DNA of 9,609 nt from Atopobium sp. UBA2090. Lineage in GTDB: Bacteria > Actinomycetota > Coriobacteriia > Coriobacteriales > Atopobiaceae. The stretch is from NCBI GenBank assembly GCA_002331575.1, contig DCZG01000085.1, forward strand, positions 1-9,609. Direction: 5' to 3'. The notes beneath the pieces are model-generated. The model did no database searches, was not told where the DNA came from, and saw only the letters and a program-made list of their open reading frames with translations. This document shows positions 1 through 7,118 of this stretch, one piece after another (the stretch's first letter is position 1; each line of letters begins with the position of its first letter). The position numbers and the translations under genes are program-made.

Positions 1-1209
1 ATCGTGGGCGAGATCGAGGACCAGATGCGTGACGCCGCCGCCGACCTCGACTTCGAGCGGGCGGGGCGCCTCAAGCAGCGACTCGAGAGTCTCGCCGCGC
101 TCGACGACAGGCAGCAGGTCACGTTCTCCGCCGAGGTCAACGTGGACCTCATCGGCACCTACCGCGAGGAGACCATCTCGGCGGCCTGCGTCTTCGTCGT
201 GCGCGAGGGGCGTACGGTGCGCTCGGTCGAGCTCATCCTCGACAAGGGGCTCGACGTCTCAGAGGAGGAGCTCGTCGGTGGCTTCGTCAAGCGCTACTAC
301 GACGAGACGGCCGACGTTCCCGCCGAGGTCGACCTCACGATCGACCTGCCCGACGCCGAGGTGGTGGGGGAGTGGCTCGCCGAGAAGCGCGGGCGTGCCT
401 GCCATCTCCACCGCCCCCAGCGTGGCGAGAAGAGGCATCTGCTCGACATGGCCTGCGACAACGCGCACCATGCGCTCGCCCGCTACATGGTGCGCACGGG
501 CTATGCCGACGACCGCACCAACCAGGCGCTGCTTCAGCTCGAGAGCGCGCTCGCGCTTGACACCCCGCCCATGCGCATCGAGTGCTTCGACGTCTCGACG
601 CTTCACGGCACGTTCACGGTCGCGAGCATGGTGGTCTTCACGAACGGGCGGCCGGACAAGTCGCAGTACCGTCGCTTCAAGATTCACGCCGACCTCGACG
701 AGGCCAACGACTTCCTCTCCATGGAGGAGGTGCTCGGCAGGCGCTACGCCCCGGAGCGCATGGCCGACGAGCGCTTTGGCTCAAGGCCCGACCTGCTCGT
801 CGTCGACGGCGGCAAGCCACAGCTCACGGCAGCCATGAACCAGCTCGACGAGCTCGGCCTCGACATTCCGGTATGCGGCCTCGCCAAGGCCGACGAGGAG
901 GTCTTCGTCCCATGGGACGAGACGCCCGTCGTGCTGCCGTCCGGCTCCGCCTCGCTCTACCTCATCAAGCAGGTGCGCGACGAGTCGCATCGCTTTGCCA
1001 TCACCTTCCACCGCGAGCTGCGCGACAAGGCGATGACCGTCTCGGTCCTCGACGACGTGCCTGGGGTGGGGCCCAAGCGCAAGCGCGCGATCATGAAGAG
1101 GTTCGGTTCGATGAGGCGCCTGAGGGAGGCCTCGCTCGATGACATCGCCGCCGTCGAGGGGGTTCCGGCCGACGTCGCCCGCGCCGTCTTCGACGCCGTC
1201 CACGCGTAG
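1..1209 (+). CDS. uvrC: UvrABC system protein C, C-terminal part (gene enters from left edge)
   Basis: UvrC makes the two incisions around a DNA lesion in nucleotide excision repair, after UvrA and UvrB have located the damage. The reading frame is already open at base 1, so the gene starts outside the window. About 402 codons remain; full-length UvrC is about 600 residues, and the missing part would hold the GIY-YIG 3'-incision nuclease. In order, the fragment shows a UVR (UvrB-binding) helical motif at about residues 5-32, the RNase H-like 5'-incision domain, and a C-terminal double helix-hairpin-helix (the VPGVGPKRKRAI and VEGVPADVA segments). The expected catalytic residues are present: Asp in CFDVST (589-591), Asp in VVDGGKPQ (805-807) and His in ESHRFA (988-990). 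It appears intact to its TAG stop and is not functionally related to the operon downstream. Function is established for the family. Confidence 0.96.
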   Translation: MVGEIEDQMRDAAADLDFERAGRLKQRLESLAALDDRQQVTFSAEVNVDLIGTYREETISAACVFVVREGRTVRSVELILDKGLDVSEEELVGGFVKRYYDETADVPAEVDLTIDLPDAEVVGEWLAEKRGRACHLHRPQRGEKRHLLDMACDNAHHALARYMVRTGYADDRTNQALLQLESALALDTPPMRIECFDVSTLHGTFTVASMVVFTNGRPDKSQYRRFKIHADLDEANDFLSMEEVLGRRYAPERMADERFGSRPDLLVVDGGKPQLTAAMNQLDELGLDIPVCGLAKADEEVFVPWDETPVVLPSGSASLYLIKQVRDESHRFAITFHRELRDKAMTVSVLDDVPGVGPKRKRAIMKRFGSMRRLREASLDDIAAVEGVPADVARAVFDAVHA

Positions 1210-1259
1210 CGTGCACGATTCCCGAGCAGGCGAGCCCGCCGTCCCGCGAACAGCAGAAA

Positions 1260-1312
1260 GGGCTATCTGCCAGGAGGAAGACCCCCTTGGAAGGCTTGCG
1301 GGCAATCTGTCA
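1260..1312 (+). repeat. Pair of 13-base direct repeats, GGGCWATCTGYCA
   Basis: The copies lie at 1260-1272 and 1300-1312, agree at 11 of 13 positions and start 40 bases apart. They sit just upstream of the AT-rich putative promoter, and the second copy overlaps the left half of the inverted repeat described separately. That placement suits binding sites for a regulator, but no regulator gene is visible and the function is inferred. Confidence 0.4.
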
Positions 1313-1372
1313 TAACAGTGGGGTTAACACACAAATATATATTTTAAGCCCGTCGAATGTGTTATGTCACAT
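1308..1372 (+). promoter_or_regulatory. Putative promoter/operator of the transporter operon
   Basis: TGTCATAACA at 1308-1317 recurs in inverted orientation at 1360-1369 (TGACATAACA on the minus strand), matching at 9 of 10 positions. The centres are 52 bases apart, close to five helical turns. The right copy lies inside a further palindrome, ATGTG-N6-CACAT (1357-1372). TAACAC (1325-1330) and GTGTTA (1359-1364) form another inverted pair. Between them is an AT-rich tract with a plausible -10 hexamer, TATATT (1338-1343). The bases 17 upstream (ACAGTG) are a poor -35 element, which would fit a weak or regulated promoter. If this -10 is right, the left site covers the -35 region and the right site lies just after the start point, as for a repressor binding both. 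The repeats are directly visible; the promoter role is inference. Confidence 0.4.
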
Positions 1373-1510
1373 GAAAAGCCATCGATGAACGAGAGGATGC
1401 CGTTAGGCGGCAGGCGGCTTACCTTTTTCCCGTGCCCACAATACTCTCGTAACAAAGGGCGACCACCATGGGTGGCCGTAGGAGGAGAACCGAACAGGGA
1501 AGAGGTTACT

Positions 1511-3124
1511 ATGAACAACTTCGTGAACCACCCGCTGTCTCGTCGTGCGTTCGTCGGTGGAGCAAGCGCGGCCGCGGCGCTCGGTCTGGCAGCCTGTGGC
1601 TCGAGCAGCACGAGCTCCAGCTCGAGCAGCTCCAGCAGCACCGCCTCGACTGGCACCGAGGGCGGCGGCACCATCGCCGCAGGCTCCGCGTACGCACCGT
1701 CGAGCTTCAACCCCGCGTCCACCGGCTCCGCCATCGGCATCGGCGCCAACTGGCATGTCGTCGAGGGTCTCTACGGCATCGACTACCACGACTACACCAC
1801 GTTCCCCGAGCTCGCCACCGGTGATCCCAAGCAGGTCGACGACACCACCTTCGAGGTCACGCTTCGAAGCGGCGCCTCCTTCTCCGACGGCAACGCCGTC
1901 ACTCCCGATGACGTCGTCGCCTCGTTCAACCGCGCCGTCGCCGGCAAGCTCTACACCGCCATGCTCGCTCCGATCGCCTCCATCGAGGCCAAGGGCGACA
2001 ACGCGGTGACGATCACCACCACCGTCGCGAACTTCTCGCTCCTCAAGGAGCGCCTCGCCATCGTCCGCGTCTGCCCCGCCAGCCAGACCGACGACCAGCT
2101 CGCCGCCCAGCCCACCGGCTCCGGCCCCTGGATGTACTCCACCGCGTCCGACACCGTCGTCGAGCTCGTCCCCAACGAGAAGTACAACGGCGACCATGCC
2201 GCCAAGGACAACATGATCCACTACGACATCCTGAAGGATGCCACGGCACGCCTGACCGCCATGCAGGAGGGCTCCACGCAGGTCATGGAGCTTGTCTCCG
2301 CCGACGCGGTCGACCAGCTCAAGTCCGCCGGCGCCAAGATCGACCAGGTACAGGGCTTCGGCACCAGGTTCATGATGTTCAACGTCGCCAAGGCTCCGTG
2401 GGACAACGTCAAGGTCCGTCAGGCCGTCATGTACGCCCTGAACTACGACCAGATGATCTCCAACACCTTCTCCGGCCTCGCCTCCAAGCCGACCTGCTAC
2501 CTGCCCGAGACCTTCGCCAACTATCACAAGGCCTCCACGGTCTATGACTACGACGTCGACAAGGCGAAGTCGCTCATCAAGGACTCCGGCATCACCCCGG
2601 GTGCCATCTCTCTTCGCACGACCGACAACGAGCAGGTCGTCTCCATGGCCACCGAGGTCAAGAACGACCTTGACGCCCTCGGATTTACCGTCACCATCAC
2701 GACCGACACCTCCGCTGCCACCTATTCCGCCATCGACGGCGGCGAGGCCTATGACCTCCTGCTCGCCCCTGGTGACCCGTCCTGCTTCGGCGCCGATCCC
2801 GATCTGCTCCTCAACTGGTGGTACGGCGACGGCGTGTGGATGAAGACCCGCTGCCCCTGGAACACCTCCGACGAGTGGAAGAAGCTCCACGAGCTCATGG
2901 CCCAGGCCCTCGAGCAGAGCGGCGACGATCAGCAGAACACCTGGAACGAGTGCTTCGACATCCTCGCCGACAACGTCCCCCTGTACCCCGTCATCCAGAT
3001 TCAGACCGTGACGGCCTCCTGGGACGACCCGTCCAAGGCTCCCGCCGGCACCGCCATCAAGGGCTTCTCGGGCATCGGCACCACATCGATGTACTTCCTC
3101 GACTGCGTGTCGCTCAAGGCGTAG
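1511..3124 (+). CDS. Family-5 ABC transporter solute-binding lipoprotein (Tat-exported)
   Basis: This is a 537-residue extracytoplasmic substrate-binding protein of the SBP_bac_5 family, whose members capture peptides, nickel, opines or sugar acids and deliver them to a Dpp/Opp-type permease. The start at 1511 is chosen because AGGGAAGAGG (1496-1505) precedes it at correct spacing and because it gives a proper signal: a twin-arginine SRRAFVGG motif at residues 10-17, an alanine-rich hydrophobic stretch, and a lipobox LAAC with the lipidated Cys at residue 29. An in-frame upstream extension to 1364 would bury the signal. A serine-rich linker (about residues 31-46, encoded partly by a repeated CTCGAGCAGC at 1600 and 1621) tethers the mature domain to the membrane anchor. 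The usual SBP_5 features follow, such as FSDGNAVTPDDVVASFNR near residues 119-136. It is the first gene of the operon and is followed by a hairpin that may favour its expression over the membrane genes. The ligand cannot be read from the sequence; the downstream genes suggest a sugar acid. Confidence 0.9.
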   Translation: MNNFVNHPLSRRAFVGGASAAAALGLAACGSSSTSSSSSSSSSTASTGTEGGGTIAAGSAYAPSSFNPASTGSAIGIGANWHVVEGLYGIDYHDYTTFPELATGDPKQVDDTTFEVTLRSGASFSDGNAVTPDDVVASFNRAVAGKLYTAMLAPIASIEAKGDNAVTITTTVANFSLLKERLAIVRVCPASQTDDQLAAQPTGSGPWMYSTASDTVVELVPNEKYNGDHAAKDNMIHYDILKDATARLTAMQEGSTQVMELVSADAVDQLKSAGAKIDQVQGFGTRFMMFNVAKAPWDNVKVRQAVMYALNYDQMISNTFSGLASKPTCYLPETFANYHKASTVYDYDVDKAKSLIKDSGITPGAISLRTTDNEQVVSMATEVKNDLDALGFTVTITTDTSAATYSAIDGGEAYDLLLAPGDPSCFGADPDLLLNWWYGDGVWMKTRCPWNTSDEWKKLHELMAQALEQSGDDQQNTWNECFDILADNVPLYPVIQIQTVTASWDDPSKAPAGTAIKGFSGIGTTSMYFLDCVSLKA

Positions 3125-3183
3125 TGCCTGTACCACCCGTAGGAAAAGCGCCCGCCCAGGAGAGCGGATAACATCGTGAGAGA

Positions 3184-3220
3184 AAGGAGGCTCGGGCGAG
3201 CGTGTCGTTCGGGCCTCCTT
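3184..3220 (+). terminator. 13-bp hairpin between binding-protein and permease genes
   Basis: The arm 3184-3196 pairs fully with 3208-3220, counting three G-T pairs, across an 11-base loop. It is followed by CCTATGTTT rather than a long T run, so it is more likely an attenuator or an mRNA-stabilising/processing hairpin than a complete stop. Such elements after a binding-protein gene commonly give more binding protein than permease. The left arm contains AAGGAGG and the right arm CCTCCTT, a Shine-Dalgarno/anti-Shine-Dalgarno pair. Confidence 0.6.
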
Positions 3221-3259
3221 CCTATGTTTCAACTGTTGTAACAAGTGCCAGTAGTAAAG

Positions 3260-3269
3260 AAAGGAGAGG
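3260..3269 (+). promoter_or_regulatory. Ribosome binding site that fixes the GTG start of the first permease
   Basis: AAAGGAGAGG lies just upstream of GTG at 3272. An open frame extends back to another GTG at 3245, but that start would place this site inside the gene and would add nine residues with no family support. Confidence 0.7.
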
Positions 3270-3271
3270 TA

Positions 3272-4228
3272 GTGAACAACCTTCTGCGCCTCATCGGTCG
3301 TCGCCTCGTGGCACTCCCGATCATGGCATTCGGCGTGACGATCCTCGTTTTCTTCCTCATGTCGTTCTCGAAGGTGGACCCGGCGTACAACGCTCTCGGC
3401 GAGTCCGCGTCGCCTGAGGCCGTCGCGGCCTACCACGTCCAGTATGGTCTGGACGACCCGTGGCCCGTCAGGTACGTCCGCTACATCGGCGACCTTCTCC
3501 ACGGTGACATGGGCACGTACGGTGCCACCCGCCAGTCCGTGTCCGGCCGCATCGCGACTGCCCTGCCCGTCACCATGCAGCTCACCTTCATGGGCCTCAT
3601 CATGGGCGCCATCGTCTCGTTCCTGTTCGGCGTGCTCGCGGCGCTCTACCGTGACAGGTGGCCTGACCAGGTCATCCGCATCTTCTCGATAGCTGGTCTC
3701 GCCACGCCGTCGTTCTGGCTGGCCGTCCTGCTCATCCTGGTCTTCTCGTCCTACCTGCATGCGCTTCCCGCGTCTGGCAACCTGCCCAGCTTCGCCTCCA
3801 ACCCCGGCGGATGGTTCGCCCGCATGATCATGCCGGCCGTCGCGCTCGCCGTTCCCCTCACCGGCCAGATGACCCGTATCGTCCGCACCGCCATGGTCGA
3901 GGAGCTCGACAAGGACTACGTCAAGACCGCGCGCGGCGCCGGCCTGCCCGAGCGCGTCGTCGTCGGCAAGAACGTCCTTCGCAACGCCCTCATCACCCCC
4001 GTCACCACCCTCGGCATGAAGATCGGCTACCTCATGGGCGGCGCGGTCGTCATCGAGGTCATCTTCAACCTCCCCGGCATGGGCACCGCCATCCAGCAGG
4101 GCATCCAGGGCAACGAGACCACGCTGGTCCTCGGAGTCGTCATTGTGGTCGCCCTCACCTTCATCATCATCAACATCGTGGTTGACATGCTCTACCTGCT
4201 GATCAACCCGCGCATTAGGACGGTGTAG
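3272..4228 (+). CDS. DppB-type ABC transporter permease
   Basis: This 318-residue integral membrane protein is one of two permease halves (BPD_transp_1 fold) that form the importer channel. A first membrane helix lies near residues 10-32 (the ALPIMAFGVTILVFFL region), followed by an extracytoplasmic N-terminal region and about five more hydrophobic segments. The EAA loop that docks on the ATPase is at about residues 208-236, with the characteristic DYVKTARGAGL (residues 215-225) and a following LRNALI. Length and layout are normal for DppB/OppB/GsiC relatives. Translation is taken from GTG 3272 because of the site at 3260-3269. The next gene starts four bases after its stop, implying translational coupling. 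The family is clear from sequence; the specific substrate is not. Confidence 0.92.
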   Translation: MNNLLRLIGRRLVALPIMAFGVTILVFFLMSFSKVDPAYNALGESASPEAVAAYHVQYGLDDPWPVRYVRYIGDLLHGDMGTYGATRQSVSGRIATALPVTMQLTFMGLIMGAIVSFLFGVLAALYRDRWPDQVIRIFSIAGLATPSFWLAVLLILVFSSYLHALPASGNLPSFASNPGGWFARMIMPAVALAVPLTGQMTRIVRTAMVEELDKDYVKTARGAGLPERVVVGKNVLRNALITPVTTLGMKIGYLMGGAVVIEVIFNLPGMGTAIQQGIQGNETTLVLGVVIVVALTFIIINIVVDMLYLLINPRIRTV

Positions 4229-4232
4229 CCCT

Positions 4233-6287
4233 ATGATGCAGATTCGTGAGAAGCAGACCGAGCAGCTCGAGGAGGCTGCCTCCAAGGGTCTCAAGCTCGG
4301 CGGCATCAAGAAGATGCGCACCTCCTCGAAGATCGCGCTCGTGCTCCTGATCCTGGTAGCGTTCTCCGCGATCTTCGCGAACTTCCTGGCACCCTACAAC
4401 CCCGTCGACATCTTCACGGCACGTCAGGCTCCCAGCTCCGCCTTCGTCTTCGGCACTGACGACAAGGGCCGCGACATCCTGTCCCGCATGCTCTACGGTG
4501 GACGCTATTCGCTCGTCATCGGCTTCGGCGCCACGTTCATGGCGCTCGTGCTCGGATCCATCCTCGGCGCCCTCGCGGCCGTCTCGCGCAAAGCCGTCTC
4601 CGAGACCATCATGCGCATCCTCGACGTCATCATGTCGGTTCCCGGCATCGCCCTCGCGGCAGTCTTCGTGACCATCCTCGGCAACTCCGTGCCGTCGATC
4701 ATCTTCTCGATCGGCTTCATGTATACGCCGCAGATCGCCCGCATCGTCCGCGCCAACATCGTTTCCGAGTACGGCGAGGACTACGTACGCGCGGTCGTCG
4801 TCTCCGGCGCCCGTGCCCCGTGGATCCTCTGGAAGCACGTGATGCGCAACTGCCTCGCCCCGATCATGGTCTTCACCGTGACGCTCGTCGCAGACGCCAT
4901 CATCTTCGAGGCCTCCCTCACCTTCATCGGCGCCGGCATCACCGAGCCCACGCCCACCTGGGGCAACATCCTCGCCGACGCCCGCGGCGGCGTCCTCTCG
5001 GGTCGCTGGTGGCAGGCGCTCTTCCCCGGCATCGCGATCATGATCACCTGCCTCGCGCTCAACATCCTCTCTGAGGGCATCACCGACGCCATGGCCGCCG
5101 CTCCCGGCGCCCCCGTCGACACCGAGAACACCGAGTCCCGTCGCGCCGACGACATCCTCGCCTCCGACCCCGTCCGTGCCTACAAGGAGCAGGCCGCCCC
5201 GCTCGCCCGCAGACTCTCGGAACTTCGCAAGGTCGAGCTCAGTCGAGACGACCGACACGTGCCCGACCATTCCGTCGAGCCTATCCTTCAGGTCAAGAAC
5301 CTCTCCATCGGCTTCGAGTCGCACGGCGACGTGCGCGTCGTGGACAACGTCTCCTTCGACGTCCGTCCCAACCAGTGCATGGCGCTCGTCGGCGAGTCCG
5401 GCTGCGGCAAGTCCATCACTACCAAGGTCATCATGGGGCTCACCGACGCCAAGGAAGTCATCACCGGCGAGGTCCTCTACAAGGGCCAGGACCTGCTCAA
5501 GCTCACCAAGGACGAGCACCGCAAGCTCCTCGGCCACGAGATCGCGATGGTCTACCAGGATGCCCTCTCGTCGCTCAACCCGTCCATGCTCATCTCCACG
5601 CAGATGAAGCAGCTCACCGACCGCGGCGGCACCCGCTCCGCGGAGGAGCTCCTCACGCTCGTCGGCCTCGACCCCAAGCGCACCCTCGAGAGTTATCCCC
5701 ACGAGCTCTCCGGCGGCCAGCGCCAGCGCGTCCTCATCGCCATGGCCCTCACGCGCGACCCCTCGCTCATCATCTGCGACGAGCCCACCACGGCCCTCGA
5801 TGTCACGGTCCAGAAGCAGGTCATCAAGCTCCTGAACGACCTCCAGGCCAAGCTCGGCTTCGCGATGATCTTCGTCTCCCACGACCTCGCGCTCGTCGCC
5901 GAGGTGGCCTCCGAGATCACGGTCATGTACGCCGGCCAGGTCATCGAGCAGGCTCCCACCAAGGAGCTCCTCACCAACCCGATCCACGAGTACACCCGCG
6001 GCCTTCTCGGCTCGGTCCTCTCGATCGAGGAGGGCACCAAAGACGGCACGCGCCTGCACCAGGTTCCCGGCTCCGTTCCCTCGCCCGAGGACTTCCCCAA
6101 GGGCGACCGCTTCGCCCCGCGCTCGAGCCATCCCACGATCGGTCTCGACGTCCATCCCGAGCTCAAGCAGCTCCCGAACAGGGCGGACCACAAGTTCTCC
6201 GAGCTTCCCGACGACTACCTCAAGGAGAACGGCATCACGCCGTACCTCGAGACGATTGCGGCAGCACCCGCACAGGAGGTGGAGTAG
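4233..6287 (+). CDS. Fused DppC-type permease and DppD-type ATPase
   Basis: One 684-residue chain joins two importer subunits usually made separately. Residues 1 to about 290 are a DppC-type permease: a cytoplasmic N-terminal helix, a first membrane segment at about 32-52, the family signature around GTDDKGRDILSRMLYGGR (about 74-91), and an EAA loop with DYVRAVVVSGAR (183-194). A hydrophilic linker (about 293-345) leads to an ABC ATPase with Walker A GESGCGKS (387-394), a Q-loop in VYQDALSSLNP, signature LSGGQ (492-496), Walker B ending DE (516-517) and the switch His 550. An oligopeptide-type C-terminal extension follows. There the Cys residues common in DppD (GCxxxPRC type) are replaced: GDRFAPRSS at 624-632. 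ATG at 4233 or 4236 is the start; only a weak AGGA (4217-4220) precedes it, suggesting coupling to the upstream gene. The frame is open and in register through the junction, so the fusion looks genuine rather than a sequencing artefact. Confidence 0.92.
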   Translation: MMQIREKQTEQLEEAASKGLKLGGIKKMRTSSKIALVLLILVAFSAIFANFLAPYNPVDIFTARQAPSSAFVFGTDDKGRDILSRMLYGGRYSLVIGFGATFMALVLGSILGALAAVSRKAVSETIMRILDVIMSVPGIALAAVFVTILGNSVPSIIFSIGFMYTPQIARIVRANIVSEYGEDYVRAVVVSGARAPWILWKHVMRNCLAPIMVFTVTLVADAIIFEASLTFIGAGITEPTPTWGNILADARGGVLSGRWWQALFPGIAIMITCLALNILSEGITDAMAAAPGAPVDTENTESRRADDILASDPVRAYKEQAAPLARRLSELRKVELSRDDRHVPDHSVEPILQVKNLSIGFESHGDVRVVDNVSFDVRPNQCMALVGESGCGKSITTKVIMGLTDAKEVITGEVLYKGQDLLKLTKDEHRKLLGHEIAMVYQDALSSLNPSMLISTQMKQLTDRGGTRSAEELLTLVGLDPKRTLESYPHELSGGQRQRVLIAMALTRDPSLIICDEPTTALDVTVQKQVIKLLNDLQAKLGFAMIFVSHDLALVAEVASEITVMYAGQVIEQAPTKELLTNPIHEYTRGLLGSVLSIEEGTKDGTRLHQVPGSVPSPEDFPKGDRFAPRSSHPTIGLDVHPELKQLPNRADHKFSELPDDYLKENGITPYLETIAAAPAQEVE

Positions 6288-7100
6288 ATGAGCGAGCAGA
6301 CGCCGATCATCTTCCTCGATGACATCTCGGTCACCTTCAAGACCCGCACGGGGTCGCTCATGCACCCCAACCTGGTGCACGCGGTACAGGACGTCTCCCT
6401 GAAGCTCATGCCCGGCGAGGTCATCGGCATCGTGGGCGAGTCCGGCTGCGGCAAGTCCACCACGGCCAACGTCATGTGCGGCCTGCAGTCGCCCACCTCG
6501 GGGCACGTGTACTTCGAGGGCGAGGACGTCACCAAGCGCACGCCCGACCTCCGCAAGAAGATCGGCAGGGTCGTCTCCGTCGTGTTCCAGGACCCCTCGA
6601 CGGCGCTCAACCCGCGCATGATCGTCCATGACCAGCTCCTCGACCCGATGCTCGTCCACAAGGTCGGCACCCCGGAGGAGCAGGAGGCGCGCATCAACGA
6701 GCTCGTCGGTCTCGTGGGACTCCCCAAGAGCGCCCTGCGCGCGCTTCCCGGCCAGCTCTCCGGCGGACAGCGCCAGCGTGTCGCCATCGCCCGCGCGATG
6801 TCGCTCAGGCCCTCCGCGATCATCGCCGACGAGCCCACCTCGGCCCTCGACGTCTCGGTCCGCGCGCAGATCCTGAACCTCCTCACCGATCTCAAGCGGG
6901 ACCTCGGCCTCTCCATGGTGTTCATCAGCCATGACATTCAGACCGTTCGCTACATCTCCGACCGCATCATCGTCATGAACCACGGCCAGATCATGGAGCA
7001 GGGCGCGGCGAAGGACGTCTTCGAGAACCCGCAGGACCCCTACACAAAGACGCTCCTCGGCGCGGCGCCCTCGCTGCTCCACCCCAAGCTCGGCAAGTAG
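6288..7100 (+). CDS. DppF-type ABC transporter ATPase
   Basis: This is the second nucleotide-binding subunit, expected to pair with the ATPase half of the upstream fusion on the cytoplasmic face of the importer. In its 270 residues it has Walker A GESGCGKS (50-57), a Q-loop in VFQDPSTALNP, signature LSGGQ (157-161), Walker B with Asp181-Glu182 (ADEPTSALD), and the switch His215 in FISHD. All residues needed for ATP hydrolysis are present. It ends soon after the DPYTKTLL motif, so it lacks the long oligopeptide-type C-terminal extension with clustered Cys that many DppF/OppF proteins carry, and is short for the family. Its ATG directly follows the stop of the upstream gene, with AGGAGGT at 6274-6280, seven bases upstream. 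It completes the importer. Confidence 0.93.
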   Translation: MSEQTPIIFLDDISVTFKTRTGSLMHPNLVHAVQDVSLKLMPGEVIGIVGESGCGKSTTANVMCGLQSPTSGHVYFEGEDVTKRTPDLRKKIGRVVSVVFQDPSTALNPRMIVHDQLLDPMLVHKVGTPEEQEARINELVGLVGLPKSALRALPGQLSGGQRQRVAIARAMSLRPSAIIADEPTSALDVSVRAQILNLLTDLKRDLGLSMVFISHDIQTVRYISDRIIVMNHGQIMEQGAAKDVFENPQDPYTKTLLGAAPSLLHPKLGK

Positions 7101-7118
7101 TCCGTCAGCACAGATACC

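Larger units (their letters stand above)
1210..1510. other. Intergenic region between uvrC and the transporter operon
   Basis: These 301 bases hold no convincing gene. From left to right they contain: a weak imperfect stem (1270-1277 with 1283-1290, one mismatch and one G-T pair) without a following T run, so at best a poor uvrC terminator; a near-perfect 13-base direct repeat; an AT-rich core (1331-1347, 16 of 17 bases A or T) flanked by inverted repeats; a small CCACC-ATG-GGTGG hairpin (1463-1475); a purine-rich AGGAGGAG stretch (about 1480-1487); and the ribosome binding site of the binding-protein gene. An open frame runs into the downstream gene from 1364, but it lacks a ribosome site and its added residues do not resemble a signal peptide. 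The long leader after the AT-rich core could carry post-transcriptional control, though I recognise no known riboswitch. Confidence 0.7.

Noticed and set aside
1364..1510. Upstream in-frame extension of the binding protein by 49 codons.
   Set aside because: It has no ribosome site near its start, overlaps the palindrome, and would put the Tat signal and lipobox in mid-protein. The ATG at 1511 has a good site and gives a proper signal.
1600..1650. Repeated AGC/TCC-rich tract as a possible tandem-repeat array.
   Set aside because: It encodes the serine-rich linker after the lipidated Cys, a common feature of lipoproteins, so it needs no separate explanation, though it may be prone to slippage.
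3245..3271. Upstream GTG start for the first permease.
   Set aside because: It would place the AAAGGAGAGG site within the coding region and add residues not needed for the family; GTG 3272 fits better.
1403..4321. A 972-codon open frame on the minus strand opposite the binding-protein and permease genes.
   Set aside because: It mirrors the codon pattern of the real + strand genes (GC-rich third positions make the antisense frame stop-free). Its product is a low-complexity run rich in Gly, Asp, Glu, His, Val and Arg with no recognisable domain.
5091..6287. Internal ATG start giving a free-standing ATPase instead of a fusion.
   Set aside because: No ribosome site is evident before 5091, that ATG lies at the end of the permease domain, and the frame is continuous through a plausible linker.
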